A stretch of DNA of 12,161 nt, from the NCBI GenBank assembly GCA_964616395.1, contig CAZTUT010000084.1:1-12161 (forward strand), written 5' to 3'. Below, piece by piece: positions 1 to 6,762 of this stretch (positions are counted from its first letter, which is position 1; each line of letters begins with the position of its first letter). This DNA is from JALHMQ01 sp964616395 (GTDB lineage Bacteria; Pseudomonadota; Gammaproteobacteria; Burkholderiales; Burkholderiaceae_F). The position numbers were made by a program, and so were the translations under genes. A model generated the notes under the pieces. It was not told the DNA's origin and ran no database searches. It saw only the letters and a program-made list of their open reading frames with translations.

Positions 1-2
1 AC

Positions 3-185
3 AAGCGCTTCGGCGCGGGCGTGGTCAGTTTCATGGAGGTGCTCGACGCGCAGCGCCAGCTGCTGGCGGCCGAGACCGATTTCATCAGCACGCGGCTGGC
101 GCGCCAGCAGGCCTACGTGCAGGCCTACCGTGCGCTGGGTGGCGGCTGGACGCCACCGGCCGCAGCACCCTCGGAGGGCCGATGA
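3..185 (+). CDS. Outer-membrane efflux protein (NodT/TolC family), C-terminal fragment
   Basis: The reading frame enters from the left edge and ends at TGA 183-185, giving 60 residues. It contains the typical C-terminal signature of the outer-membrane channel of RND tripartite pumps: a helix with VSFMEVLDAQRQLLAAE, followed by a second helix ending YVQAYRALGGGW. Known members form a trimeric outer-membrane beta-barrel with a periplasmic alpha-helical tunnel, and they export drugs, metals or metabolites together with an inner-membrane pump and an adaptor. The substrate cannot be told from this piece, and the pump and adaptor genes, if linked, lie upstream of the window. A short Pro/Ala tail closes the protein. 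Its stop codon overlaps the next ATG (ATGA at 182-185), so the two genes are probably translationally coupled. Confidence 0.9.
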   Translation, partial: KRFGAGVVSFMEVLDAQRQLLAAETDFISTRLARQQAYVQAYRALGGGWTPPAAAPSEGR

Positions 186-571
186 GCCGAACGCATCTTC
201 CGCACCGGGTCGCGTGCTTGCCGCGCCGTGTTTTGCTGGCCGTGACCTGCGCTGCCGCATGTGTCGGTGCCGTACAGGCGGCTGGGCTCGGTTTCATGTC
301 CAAGGGGCCGATGGCCCACTTCAACGAAGCCGACATGAAGCTGCTCAATCAGGCGCTTGACCGGGCGCTGGCGGCCACGGACACCGGCACCGCGGTCGAG
401 TGGTCCAATGCAGCGACCGGCGCCAGTGGCGCCATCACGCCGCTGCGCGCGTTCGACATCGGTGGCCGGCCCTGCCGCGAGGTCAAGGCGGTCAACCGTC
501 ATCGCCAGCTCGAATCCAGCGGCGTCTACACGCTGTGTCGCAGCGAAGGGCGCTGGACGCTTGCGCAGTAA
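182..571 (+). CDS. Small exported surface-antigen-like protein (RT0821/Lpp0805-type)
   Basis: This is a 129-residue protein. Residues 1-34 look like a signal peptide: a basic N-terminus, a hydrophobic stretch around residues 17-30, and a likely cleavage site after AVQA. The Cys residues in this region do not sit in a good lipobox, so I favour a secreted protein over a lipoprotein. The mature part, from about residue 55, follows the pattern seen at the C-terminus of RT0821/Lpp0805 (17-kDa surface antigen-like) proteins: an Ala/Leu-rich helix, then EWSN..TG..G.ITP, then GRPCRE, then a Cys near LCRSEGRWTL. The two mature-domain Cys residues could form a disulphide. The glycine-zipper segment of longer relatives is absent. 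Function is unknown; an envelope or surface location is inferred. The start is fixed by the ATGA overlap with the efflux gene. Confidence 0.68.
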   Translation: MSRTHLPHRVACLPRRVLLAVTCAAACVGAVQAAGLGFMSKGPMAHFNEADMKLLNQALDRALAATDTGTAVEWSNAATGASGAITPLRAFDIGGRPCREVKAVNRHRQLESSGVYTLCRSEGRWTLAQ

Positions 572-610
572 CAGCGGCTGCCTGCGCCGCGCTCGCTCAC
601 GAACACGCGC

Positions 611-2692
611 ATGACCGCTGCCGAACAACCGGTGACCGACGCCCGCCTCGACGCCGCGTTGATGGCGTTCGTCGTGGCCGCTGGCGCGGCGAAGGGCGCG
701 GGATCGTCGGCCGCATCCGACACACTGACGCTTCTCGAGCGCTGGTTCGATGCCATCCGGCCGCGCTGGCGCGAGTCGCCGCAGGCCGCCGTCGACCGCT
801 TCGAGGCGGCGGTGACGCGCGTCGAGACCGACCCGGCGCTGGCGCATGCGGTACGTGGCCCGTTGCTCGAACTGCTGGCAACGCGCCGCCTGGTCAGCTT
901 CTTCGCCGACAGCGGCATCCTGCCCACCACCGGCTTTTTCAGCGAGTTTGGCCGCATCGTCGCGCAGCGCCTGCTGCCGGAGCTGCCCGATGAACGCGAA
1001 CTGCGCGGCTGCGTGCAGCGGATCTTCCGGCATCGCCACGACTGGGTGTGGCTCGAAGCGGTGCCGGTCGACGTCACGCAGCGATTCTGGCGTGTGCTGG
1101 CCACCACCGACGACCCGCAGGCGCAGTCGGCGCTGCGCAGTGTCGGCGAGCAGATGCTCGAAGCGCTGCTGGTTCTGGCATACCGGATCGGCGGCCTGGC
1201 GGTCGAGCAGGAGTTCGGCCGCCTCGGACCGCGCTTCATCGGCCACGCACCGCGCGTGCGCGGGCTGGCGTCCAGCGCGCAGCGCTTTGTCGATGGCTGG
1301 CGGCAGCACGCCGCCGATCCGTCGGCGCCGGTGGCCGATGCCGCCGAACTGCAGGTGATGATCGATCAGTGCAGCGAAATGCTCGATGACGCGCATCGCG
1401 CCAGCCTGCAGCAGGGCACCAGCATCGGCCTGACGTTCCTGATGCGGCGCACGCGGCAGAGCCTGCGCCGCATCGAGACGCTGGCGCGGCTGCTGACGAC
1501 CAACGTCCGCGTCGAGGCGCAGCCGGCAGCGCGGCATGCGGCGCTCGACGCCTGGACCGACCTGATGGCCGACGCGCTGCGCGCCGAGTGCCGCCGCAAC
1601 AGCCTGCGCGAGCACGTGGGCAAGGGCATGGCGCTGCTGGCGCTGCGCGTGACCGACAACGCGGCGCGCACCGGCGAGCACTACATTGCCGGCAGCCGCG
1701 GCGAGTACTTCGGCATGTGGCGGGCGGCGATGGGCGCCGGCCTGATCATCGCGATGATGGCGCTGCTGAAGATCTTCTGCTCGAAGCTCGATCTGGCGCC
1801 GGCCGGCTACGCGGTCGGCTACAGCCTGATCTACGGGATCGGGTTCGTGATCATCTACATGCTGCACCTGACCATCGCCACCAAGCAGCCGGCGATGACC
1901 GCGCAGACCATCGCCGGGTACCTGGGCGAGGCCAACCACGGCCGCGTCGGCGACCTGGAGCGGGTGGTCGATCTGGTGGCGGCGGTGTCGCGCACCCAGC
2001 TGGCAGCGATCCTGGGCAACGTGATGGTCGCGCTGCCAACCGCCATGCTGATCGCCCATCTGTGGCAGGAACGCACGGGCGCGCCACCGTTCGACGAGGC
2101 CAAGGCGCATCACCTGCTGCACGACCTCGACCCGCTCGGCTGGGCCATCCCGCATGCGGCGCTGGCCGGCGTGTTCCTGTTCCTGGCTGGCGTGCTGTCG
2201 GGCTACTTCGACAACAAGGCCAGCTATGCGCACATTGGCACCCGCGTCGCGCAGTTGCGCTGGCTGCGCCTGATCGTCGGTGAATCGCTCGCGCGGCGCG
2301 TTGGCACCTATGTCGAGAACCACCTGGGGGGACTGCTGGGCAATTTCCTGTTCGGCTGCATGCTCGGCAGCGCCGGCACGATCGGGCTGATCCTCGGGCT
2401 GCCGATCGACATCCGCCACATCGCGTTCTCTTCGGCCAACCTCGGCTACGCGCTGCGCGTGCTGGAGTTCGCGCTGCCGTGGAAAGAGATCGCGTGGGCG
2501 CTGCTGGGCGTGGCGGCGATCGGCCTGACCAACCTCGCGGTCAGTTTTGCGCTCGCGTTGTGGATGGCACTGCGCGCGCGCGGCATCGTGTTCAGGCAGA
2601 CGCGCGAGCTGTTGCGCCGGATCTGGTGGCGCTTCAAGCTGCAGCCGTCGAGCTTCCTGATGCCGCGCCGCGATCTGGAGCCCGCGCGCTGA
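611..2692 (+). CDS. Gcr-type 'site-specific recombinase' family membrane protein
   Basis: This 693-residue protein resembles the family named SpecificRecomb (PF10136; Gcr of Neisseria gonorrhoeae). The recognisable stretches are RRTRQSLRRIETLARLL (about 275-295), the GEHYIAGSRGEYFGMWRAAMGAG block (about 355-378), GDLERVVDLVAAVSRTQLAAILGN (about 447-472), and the conserved C-terminal run LLGNFLFGCMLGSAGTIG then DIRHIAFSSANLGYALR (about 573-616). Hydrophobic membrane segments occur near 372-390, 402-421, 470-487, 512-532, 573-595 and 630-655. The first half is soluble and rich in Arg and Leu. I see no tyrosine- or serine-recombinase catalytic motif, so the family name should not be taken as a function; it is better read as a polytopic membrane protein of unknown role. 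It lies 39 nt after the preceding gene and 15 nt before the next, probably in one transcript. Confidence 0.82.
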   Translation: MTAAEQPVTDARLDAALMAFVVAAGAAKGAGSSAASDTLTLLERWFDAIRPRWRESPQAAVDRFEAAVTRVETDPALAHAVRGPLLELLATRRLVSFFADSGILPTTGFFSEFGRIVAQRLLPELPDERELRGCVQRIFRHRHDWVWLEAVPVDVTQRFWRVLATTDDPQAQSALRSVGEQMLEALLVLAYRIGGLAVEQEFGRLGPRFIGHAPRVRGLASSAQRFVDGWRQHAADPSAPVADAAELQVMIDQCSEMLDDAHRASLQQGTSIGLTFLMRRTRQSLRRIETLARLLTTNVRVEAQPAARHAALDAWTDLMADALRAECRRNSLREHVGKGMALLALRVTDNAARTGEHYIAGSRGEYFGMWRAAMGAGLIIAMMALLKIFCSKLDLAPAGYAVGYSLIYGIGFVIIYMLHLTIATKQPAMTAQTIAGYLGEANHGRVGDLERVVDLVAAVSRTQLAAILGNVMVALPTAMLIAHLWQERTGAPPFDEAKAHHLLHDLDPLGWAIPHAALAGVFLFLAGVLSGYFDNKASYAHIGTRVAQLRWLRLIVGESLARRVGTYVENHLGGLLGNFLFGCMLGSAGTIGLILGLPIDIRHIAFSSANLGYALRVLEFALPWKEIAWALLGVAAIGLTNLAVSFALALWMALRARGIVFRQTRELLRRIWWRFKLQPSSFLMPRRDLEPAR

Positions 2693-2707
2693 GCCGGCGC
2701 AAGCGCA

Positions 2708-3949
2708 ATGACTGACCAACGAGCTGCCATGAACTTAGACCTCGCCCGCCTGATCCTCGCCATCGTCGCCATCGTCGGGCTGATCGTCGGCTCGATGTGG
2801 ATCATGAGCCCGTTCTTCACGTCGATCGTCTGGGCCACGATGATCGTGGTGGCCTGCTGGCCGCTGATGCTGCGCGTGCAGTCGTGGGCGCGCGGCCGCC
2901 GCGGTCTGGCGGTCGCGGTGATGACGCTGCTGATGCTGGCGGTGTTCATCGTGCCGCTGATGCTGGCGATCAATACCATCGTCGACAACGCCGACACGCT
3001 GGTGCGCTGGGGCAGGATGGCCGCGCATTTCGAGCTGCCGCCGCCACCGCCCTGGGTGGCCTCGCTGCCGCTGGTGGGCGAGCGCGTGGCCGAGATCTGG
3101 GCCGGCTTGCGCGCTGCCGGTGCTGACGAACTGGTCAAGCGAGCCGCCCCATACGCGGGCCGAGGTGCGCAGTGGGTGGCCGGGCAGGCCGGCGGCATCG
3201 GCATGCTGCTGGTGCACTTCCTCGCCACCGTGGTGATCGCCACCGTGATGTTCGCGCAGGGCGAGGAAGGCGCTCGGCGCGCGCTGGCGCTGGCACGGCG
3301 CATCAGCGAAGACCATGGCGAGGACTCGTTGCGCCTGGCGGCAGCTGCGATCCGCGGCGTGGCGCTCGGCGTGGTGGTCACTGCGCTGCTGCAGACGATC
3401 GCCACCGCGCTCGGCCTGTACATCGCCGGCGTGCCGTTCGCCGGTCTGCTCACCGCGGTCACGCTGATCCTGTGCATCGCGCAGATCGGCGCCGGGCTGG
3501 TGCTGATCCCGTCGGTGATCTGGCTGTTCTGGACGGGCGATACCGGCTTGGGCGTGTTCCTCGCGATCTGGTCGGTCGTGGTCCTGACGATGGACAACTT
3601 CATCCGCCCGTTCCTGATCCGCAAGGGCGCTGACCTGCCGCTGCTGCTGATCTTCGCGGGCGTGATCGGCGGCCTGCTGTCGATGGGGCTGGTGGGGCTG
3701 TTCGTCGGGCCGGTGATCCTCGCGGTCACGTACCGGCTGTTCGAGGCCTGGGCCGGGCTCTACAGCGCGCCAGGTCGGCCGCAGACCGCCGCACCGGATC
3801 GCCCGGTCGATGCGACATCCGCCGGCGCGGTCATTTCCTCTCCCGAGCCAACCCCCACCGCTGCCATGCCCGAGGCGTCATCGGAGGCGTCATCGGTCCG
3901 CGCCGCAGTTGCCAATGAGGCAACTGCGCCGGATCCGCGGAACGGATGA
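2708..3949 (+). CDS. ydiK: AI-2E family transporter, YdiK type
   Basis: This 413-residue polytopic membrane protein resembles E. coli YdiK along its length. Shared blocks include WI.SPF near residue 31, the GRRGLAVAVMTLLM segment (about 62-75), the AIRGVALGVVVTALLQ segment (about 212-227), IWLFWTGDTGLGVFL, and DNFIRPFLIRKGADLPLLL (about 297-315), followed by a GGLLSMGLVGLFVGP membrane helix. The AI-2E exporter superfamily (PF01594) includes proteins linked to autoinducer-2 export and to Na+/H+ antiport; the substrate of YdiK-type members is not settled. ATG 2708 gives an N-terminus close in length to YdiK; ATG 2729, with GAG just upstream, is the alternative. Residues from about 350 onward form an Ala/Pro/Ser/Thr/Glu-rich tail that looks disordered and holds a small tandem repeat and a hairpin at the DNA level. 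Confidence 0.87.
   Translation: MTDQRAAMNLDLARLILAIVAIVGLIVGSMWIMSPFFTSIVWATMIVVACWPLMLRVQSWARGRRGLAVAVMTLLMLAVFIVPLMLAINTIVDNADTLVRWGRMAAHFELPPPPPWVASLPLVGERVAEIWAGLRAAGADELVKRAAPYAGRGAQWVAGQAGGIGMLLVHFLATVVIATVMFAQGEEGARRALALARRISEDHGEDSLRLAAAAIRGVALGVVVTALLQTIATALGLYIAGVPFAGLLTAVTLILCIAQIGAGLVLIPSVIWLFWTGDTGLGVFLAIWSVVVLTMDNFIRPFLIRKGADLPLLLIFAGVIGGLLSMGLVGLFVGPVILAVTYRLFEAWAGLYSAPGRPQTAAPDRPVDATSAGAVISSPEPTPTAAMPEASSEASSVRAAVANEATAPDPRNG
3872..3895 (+). repeat. 12-bp perfect tandem duplication in the ydiK 3' end
   Basis: The unit gaggcgtcatcg occurs twice head to tail (3872-3883 and 3884-3895). It encodes EASS twice in the low-complexity tail of the transporter. The unit length keeps the frame, so copy-number change by slippage would only lengthen or shorten the tail. 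Confidence 0.9.
3904..3928 (+). repeat. Perfect 10-bp inverted repeat at the ydiK 3' end
   Basis: Left arm cgcagttgcc (3904-3913), 5-nt loop aatga, right arm ggcaactgcg (3919-3928). It lies inside the coding region, about 20 nt before the stop codon. No T-run follows, so it is not a standard intrinsic terminator. It could stabilise the 3' end of the message or be a chance feature of the low-complexity tail. Confidence 0.6.
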
Positions 3950-4021
3950 TTTCGTCGCCGACCTTGGCGTTGATAGCGTCTCAGCGTCAACCATCGATGG
4001 CCGAGGCCGAGGGACCGGCGT

Positions 4022-4453
4022 ATGACGAAGTGGATCATCATCGTCGTGCTGGCGGCGGGCGGCTGGTACTGGTGGACGGGCCGCACGCCGAAGGCAGGTA
4101 CGCCGCCCACCGCGGTGCAAGCCGAGGCTGCCGTGCGTGAGCATCTGCTTGCGGCCCGGCCGTGCAGCGGCGGTCGCGTCGAAATCGCGCGTCTCGAAAA
4201 CATCCGTGTGCAGACGTGGAATCCGGAACTGCGCGCCTGGCCGGTCCTCGCTGACTTCTCCGTCGTATGCGAGCGGGCGCAGGTCGCATCGACGTGGAAC
4301 AGCAGCGGCGGCGGTGCCGCCACGTGCTTCATCACCGCACAGGCTGGTGCGTATCGCTGCGGCGTGCCCGCAGCCTTGGGTCGGGCGGCCAGCGAAATGA
4401 ACGAGTCCATCAGGAAATCGATGGAAGAGTCGCTGCAGAAATTCGGCAAGTAG
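4022..4453 (+). CDS. Hypothetical membrane-anchored protein with four cysteines
   Basis: This 143-residue protein is not one I recognise. Residues 4-18 are a hydrophobic helix preceded by a single Lys and followed by a Trp/Tyr-rich patch and basic residues, which suggests an N-terminal inner-membrane anchor or uncleaved signal with the rest in the periplasm. The remainder has four Cys residues (48, 83, 102, 113), enough for two disulphides, which fits a periplasmic fold. There is a beta-rich middle (about 50-115) and a charged C-terminal helix (about 120-143) with E and K. No lipobox is visible. The start is supported by a gaggg motif about 8 nt upstream of the ATG. It sits 72 nt after ydiK and before the mla operon, and a strong hairpin follows its stop, so it probably ends the upstream transcript. 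A coding role is likely; the function is unknown. Confidence 0.62.
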   Translation: MTKWIIIVVLAAGGWYWWTGRTPKAGTPPTAVQAEAAVREHLLAARPCSGGRVEIARLENIRVQTWNPELRAWPVLADFSVVCERAQVASTWNSSGGGAATCFITAQAGAYRCGVPAALGRAASEMNESIRKSMEESLQKFGK

Positions 4454-4460
4454 TCTTCCC

Positions 4461-4490
4461 GCCGGCATCGCGCGACCGCGCGATGCCGGC
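4461..4490 (+). terminator. GC-rich perfect hairpin after the four-Cys gene (possible terminator)
   Basis: The arms gccggcatcgcgcg (4461-4474) and cgcgcgatgccggc (4477-4490) are exact reverse complements. In practice this is a stem of about 12 bp with a 6-nt loop, starting 8 nt after the stop codon at 4451-4453. There is no clean T-run, only gtcttt at 4501-4506, so strong intrinsic termination is not assured. The position between two gene groups suggests a transcript end or an mRNA-stabilising structure. Confidence 0.5.
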
Positions 4491-4645
4491 GATCCCGCGG
4501 GTCTTTGCCCCCAATCTCCGGCGGTCCGGCCGTGACCGCTATGCCACAATGCCGCGCTGCGCAATGACCGGCGCAATGATTGGCATCGCGCAGCCCGACC
4601 CCGGTAGCCGTTGCTTTCTCCAGTGCGCGCTGCGCACCTGCACCC
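4491..4645 (+). other. Gap upstream of mlaF, probable site of the mla promoter
   Basis: This 155-bp stretch separates the hairpin from mlaF and is the natural place for the mla operon promoter. A CACAAT hexamer at 4545-4550 could be a -10 element, but there is no good -35 at normal spacing, so I do not call a promoter. A short frame from ATG 4564 to TGA 4672-4674 (36 codons) overlaps the proposed mlaF start in another frame. No other gene is evident. Confidence 0.4.
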
Positions 4646-5452
4646 TTGGCCACGGAAGACTTCATCACCGTTGAAGACGTGACGTTCGGCTACGACGCGA
4701 GCCGTACGATCCTGTCGGACATCACCGCCCGCTTCAAGCGCGGCAAGGTGACGGCCATCATGGGCGGCTCCGGCTGTGGCAAGACCACGCTGCTGCGGCT
4801 GATTGGCGGCGTGCATGCGGCCAGCAAGGGCCGTATCACGTTCGACGGCGACGAGATCAATCCGCGCGACCGCGAGCAACTGTTCCGCATTCGCCGCCGC
4901 CTCGGCATGCTGTTCCAGTTCGGCGCGCTATTCACCGACCTCACGGTGTTCGAGAACGTCGCCTTTCCGCTGCGCGAGCACTCCAACCTGCCGGAGTCGA
5001 TGATCCGCGACGTCGTGCTGATGAAGCTCAACGCGGTGGGCCTGCGCGGCGCGGCGCGGCTGCGCATCTCCGAGGTTTCCGGCGGCATGGCGCGGCGCAT
5101 CGCGCTGGCGCGCGCGATCGCGCTCGACCCCGAACTGATCATGTACGACGAGCCGTTCGCCGGGCTCGATCCGATCAGCATGGGCATGACCGCCAACCTG
5201 ATCCGCCGCCTGAACGACGCCACCGGTGCCACGTCGCTGATCGTTTCGCATGACGTCCACGAGTGCTTCCTGATCTGCGACTACGCGTACCTGATCAGCG
5301 GCGGCCGCATTGTGGCGGCCGGCACGCCCGACGAGCTGCGCGCATCCTCGGAGCCCGAGGTGCGTCAGTTCATCAATGGCGAGCCCGACGGCCCGGTGAA
5401 GTTCCACTACCCGGCGCGGCCCATCGAGGAAGAGCTGGGGGTCGCGCGATGA
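4646..5452 (+). CDS. mlaF: MlaF, ATPase of the Mla phospholipid transport system
   Basis: MlaF is the ABC ATPase of the MlaFEDB inner-membrane complex that drives phospholipid movement between the inner membrane and periplasmic MlaC. Counting from TTG 4646 it has 268 residues, matching the family. Walker A GGSGCGKTT is at 40-48, the Q-loop Gln at 91, the signature SGGMA at 145-149, Walker B LIMYDE at 164-169 with catalytic Glu169, the D-loop AGLD at 172-175, and the H-loop His202. The segment GMLFQFGALFTDLTVFENVAFPLREH and the C-terminal FINGEPDGPVKFHYP extension are typical of MlaF rather than other ABC ATPases. No in-frame ATG or GTG exists near the N-terminus. TTG 4646 fits the family length; TTG 4580 would add 22 unconserved residues. 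It overlaps mlaE by ATGA. Confidence 0.95.
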   Translation: MATEDFITVEDVTFGYDASRTILSDITARFKRGKVTAIMGGSGCGKTTLLRLIGGVHAASKGRITFDGDEINPRDREQLFRIRRRLGMLFQFGALFTDLTVFENVAFPLREHSNLPESMIRDVVLMKLNAVGLRGAARLRISEVSGGMARRIALARAIALDPELIMYDEPFAGLDPISMGMTANLIRRLNDATGATSLIVSHDVHECFLICDYAYLISGGRIVAAGTPDELRASSEPEVRQFINGEPDGPVKFHYPARPIEEELGVAR

Positions 5453-6240
5453 ATCCGCTCGACCTGCTGGCGCGGCTCGGGCGCTGGGCGATGAACCTGA
5501 TGCGCGGCCTCGGCCACAGCGCGTTCTTCTTCGTCGAGCTGCTCAAGGCGCTGCCGCCGGTGGCGCGGCGGCTGTATCTGATCGTCGTGCAGCTCAACGC
5601 GATCGGCGTCAACTCGGTGGTGATCATCGTTTCGTCCGGGCTGGCGGTCGGATTCGTGCTCGGGCTGCAGGGCTACTACACGCTGAGCCGCTATGGCGCG
5701 GCCGAGTCGCTCGGCCTGCTGGTGGCGCTGTCGCTGGTGCGCGAACTGGGGCCCGTGGTCACCGCGCTGCTGTTCGCCGGCCGCGCCGGCACCTCGCTGA
5801 CGGCCGAGATCGGCCTGATGAAGGCCGGCGAGCAGTTGTCGGCGATGGAACTGATGGCGATCGATCCCAAGGAGCGGGTGCTGGCACCGCGCTTCGTCGG
5901 CGGCATGATCGCGATGCCGCTGCTGGCGGCGATGTTCTCGGCTGTCGGTATTTTCGGCGGCTACATCGTGGGTGTACTGATGATCGGTATCGACCCCGGC
6001 CAGTTCTGGTCGCAGATGCAGGGTGGCGTCGACGTCTGGGACGATATCGGCAACGGCATCATCAAGAGCATGGTGTTCGGTGTCGCCTGCACGTTCGTCG
6101 CGCTGTATCAGGGCTACGAGGCGCAGGCCACGCCGGAGGGCGTGGCCAAGGCCACCACGCGCACGGTCGTGATTTCCTCGCTGGCGGTGCTGCTGCTGGA
6201 CTTCGTGCTGACAGCCGTGATGTTTTCGACGCCGCGCTGA
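5449..6240 (+). CDS. mlaE: MlaE, permease of the Mla system
   Basis: This 263-residue integral membrane protein of the MlaE/YrbE permease family dimerises at the core of the MlaFEDB complex. Visible landmarks are an N-terminal amphipathic stretch (about 1-45), the QLNAIGVNSVVIIVSSGLAVGFVLGLQ helix (about 46-72), LSLVRELGPVVTALLFAGRAG (about 94-114), the TAEIGLMKAGEQLSAMELMAIDP coupling-helix region (about 117-139) that contacts MlaF, then APRFVGG and further membrane helices to the C-terminus, with YQGYEAQATPEGVAKATTRTVV before the last helix. Length matches E. coli MlaE (260). The ATG overlaps the mlaF stop (ATGA), so the ATPase and permease are translationally coupled. Confidence 0.96.
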   Translation: MNPLDLLARLGRWAMNLMRGLGHSAFFFVELLKALPPVARRLYLIVVQLNAIGVNSVVIIVSSGLAVGFVLGLQGYYTLSRYGAAESLGLLVALSLVRELGPVVTALLFAGRAGTSLTAEIGLMKAGEQLSAMELMAIDPKERVLAPRFVGGMIAMPLLAAMFSAVGIFGGYIVGVLMIGIDPGQFWSQMQGGVDVWDDIGNGIIKSMVFGVACTFVALYQGYEAQATPEGVAKATTRTVVISSLAVLLLDFVLTAVMFSTPR

Positions 6241-6266
6241 GCGGCGGCGTCGCGGAAGGACAAGAG

Positions 6267-6749
6267 ATGAGCAAACGCGGAATCGAAACGGTGGTGGGCC
6301 TGTTCGTGTTGCTGGGCTTCGTGGCCATCGGCTACCTGGCGCTGAAGGCGGCCAATCTGGCGGCAATGACGGTCGGCGAGACCTATACGGTCACCGCGCG
6401 CTTCGACAACATCGGCGGCCTGAAGCCACGCGCACCGGTCAAGAGCGCCGGCGTGACCGTGGGCCGGGTGGCCTCGATCTCGCTCGACGGCAAGACCTTC
6501 CAGGGCCTCGTGACGATGGAACTGGAGAAGCGCTTCGCCTTTCCCAAGGACACGTCGGCCGCCATCCTCACTGCCGGGCTGCTCGGCGATCAGTACGTAG
6601 GCCTGAACCCGGGCGGCGACGATGCGAACCTCGGCGCCGGCGACACCATCAAGATGACGCAGTCGGCCGTGGTGCTGGAGAACCTGATCAGCAGCTTCCT
6701 GTACAACAAGGCGGCTGACGGCGGATCGGACGACAGCAAGAAACCCTGA
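6267..6749 (+). CDS. mlaD: MlaD, MCE-domain phospholipid-binding protein
   Basis: MlaD is anchored in the inner membrane and forms a hexameric ring with a hydrophobic pore through which lipid passes between MlaE and periplasmic MlaC. This 160-residue copy has one N-terminal membrane helix (about residues 9-27) after the MSKRGIETVVG start typical of the family. The MCE domain follows (about 38-115): YTVTARFDNIGGLKPRAPVKSAGVTVGRV, then the conserved GLLGDQYVGLNPGG that corresponds to the pore loop. A helical segment (SAVVLENLISSFLYN) and a short charged tail end the protein. It is a little shorter than E. coli MlaD (183), mainly at the C-terminus. A GAAGGA ribosome-binding site lies 8 nt upstream of the ATG (6253-6258). 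Confidence 0.95.
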   Translation: MSKRGIETVVGLFVLLGFVAIGYLALKAANLAAMTVGETYTVTARFDNIGGLKPRAPVKSAGVTVGRVASISLDGKTFQGLVTMELEKRFAFPKDTSAAILTAGLLGDQYVGLNPGGDDANLGAGDTIKMTQSAVVLENLISSFLYNKAADGGSDDSKKP

Positions 6750-6762
6750 CGGGAGTGACGTC

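Noticed and set aside
125..2719. 864-codon open frame on the minus strand
   Set aside because: It runs antisense through three well-supported + strand genes, its translation is Arg/Gln/His/Ala-rich without motifs, and long antisense frames are expected in GC-rich coding DNA.
2446..3729. 427-codon minus-strand frame opposite ydiK
   Set aside because: The Ser/Ala/Thr/Arg/Ile-rich translation lacks motifs and lies exactly opposite a strong YdiK match.
4545..4550. CACAAT as the -10 of an mla promoter
   Set aside because: There is no acceptable -35 at 16-18 nt spacing, and the match to TATAAT is modest.
5407..6366. 319-codon minus-strand frame opposite mlaE
   Set aside because: It has a His/Gln/Arg-rich shadow translation, while mlaE on the + strand is unmistakable.
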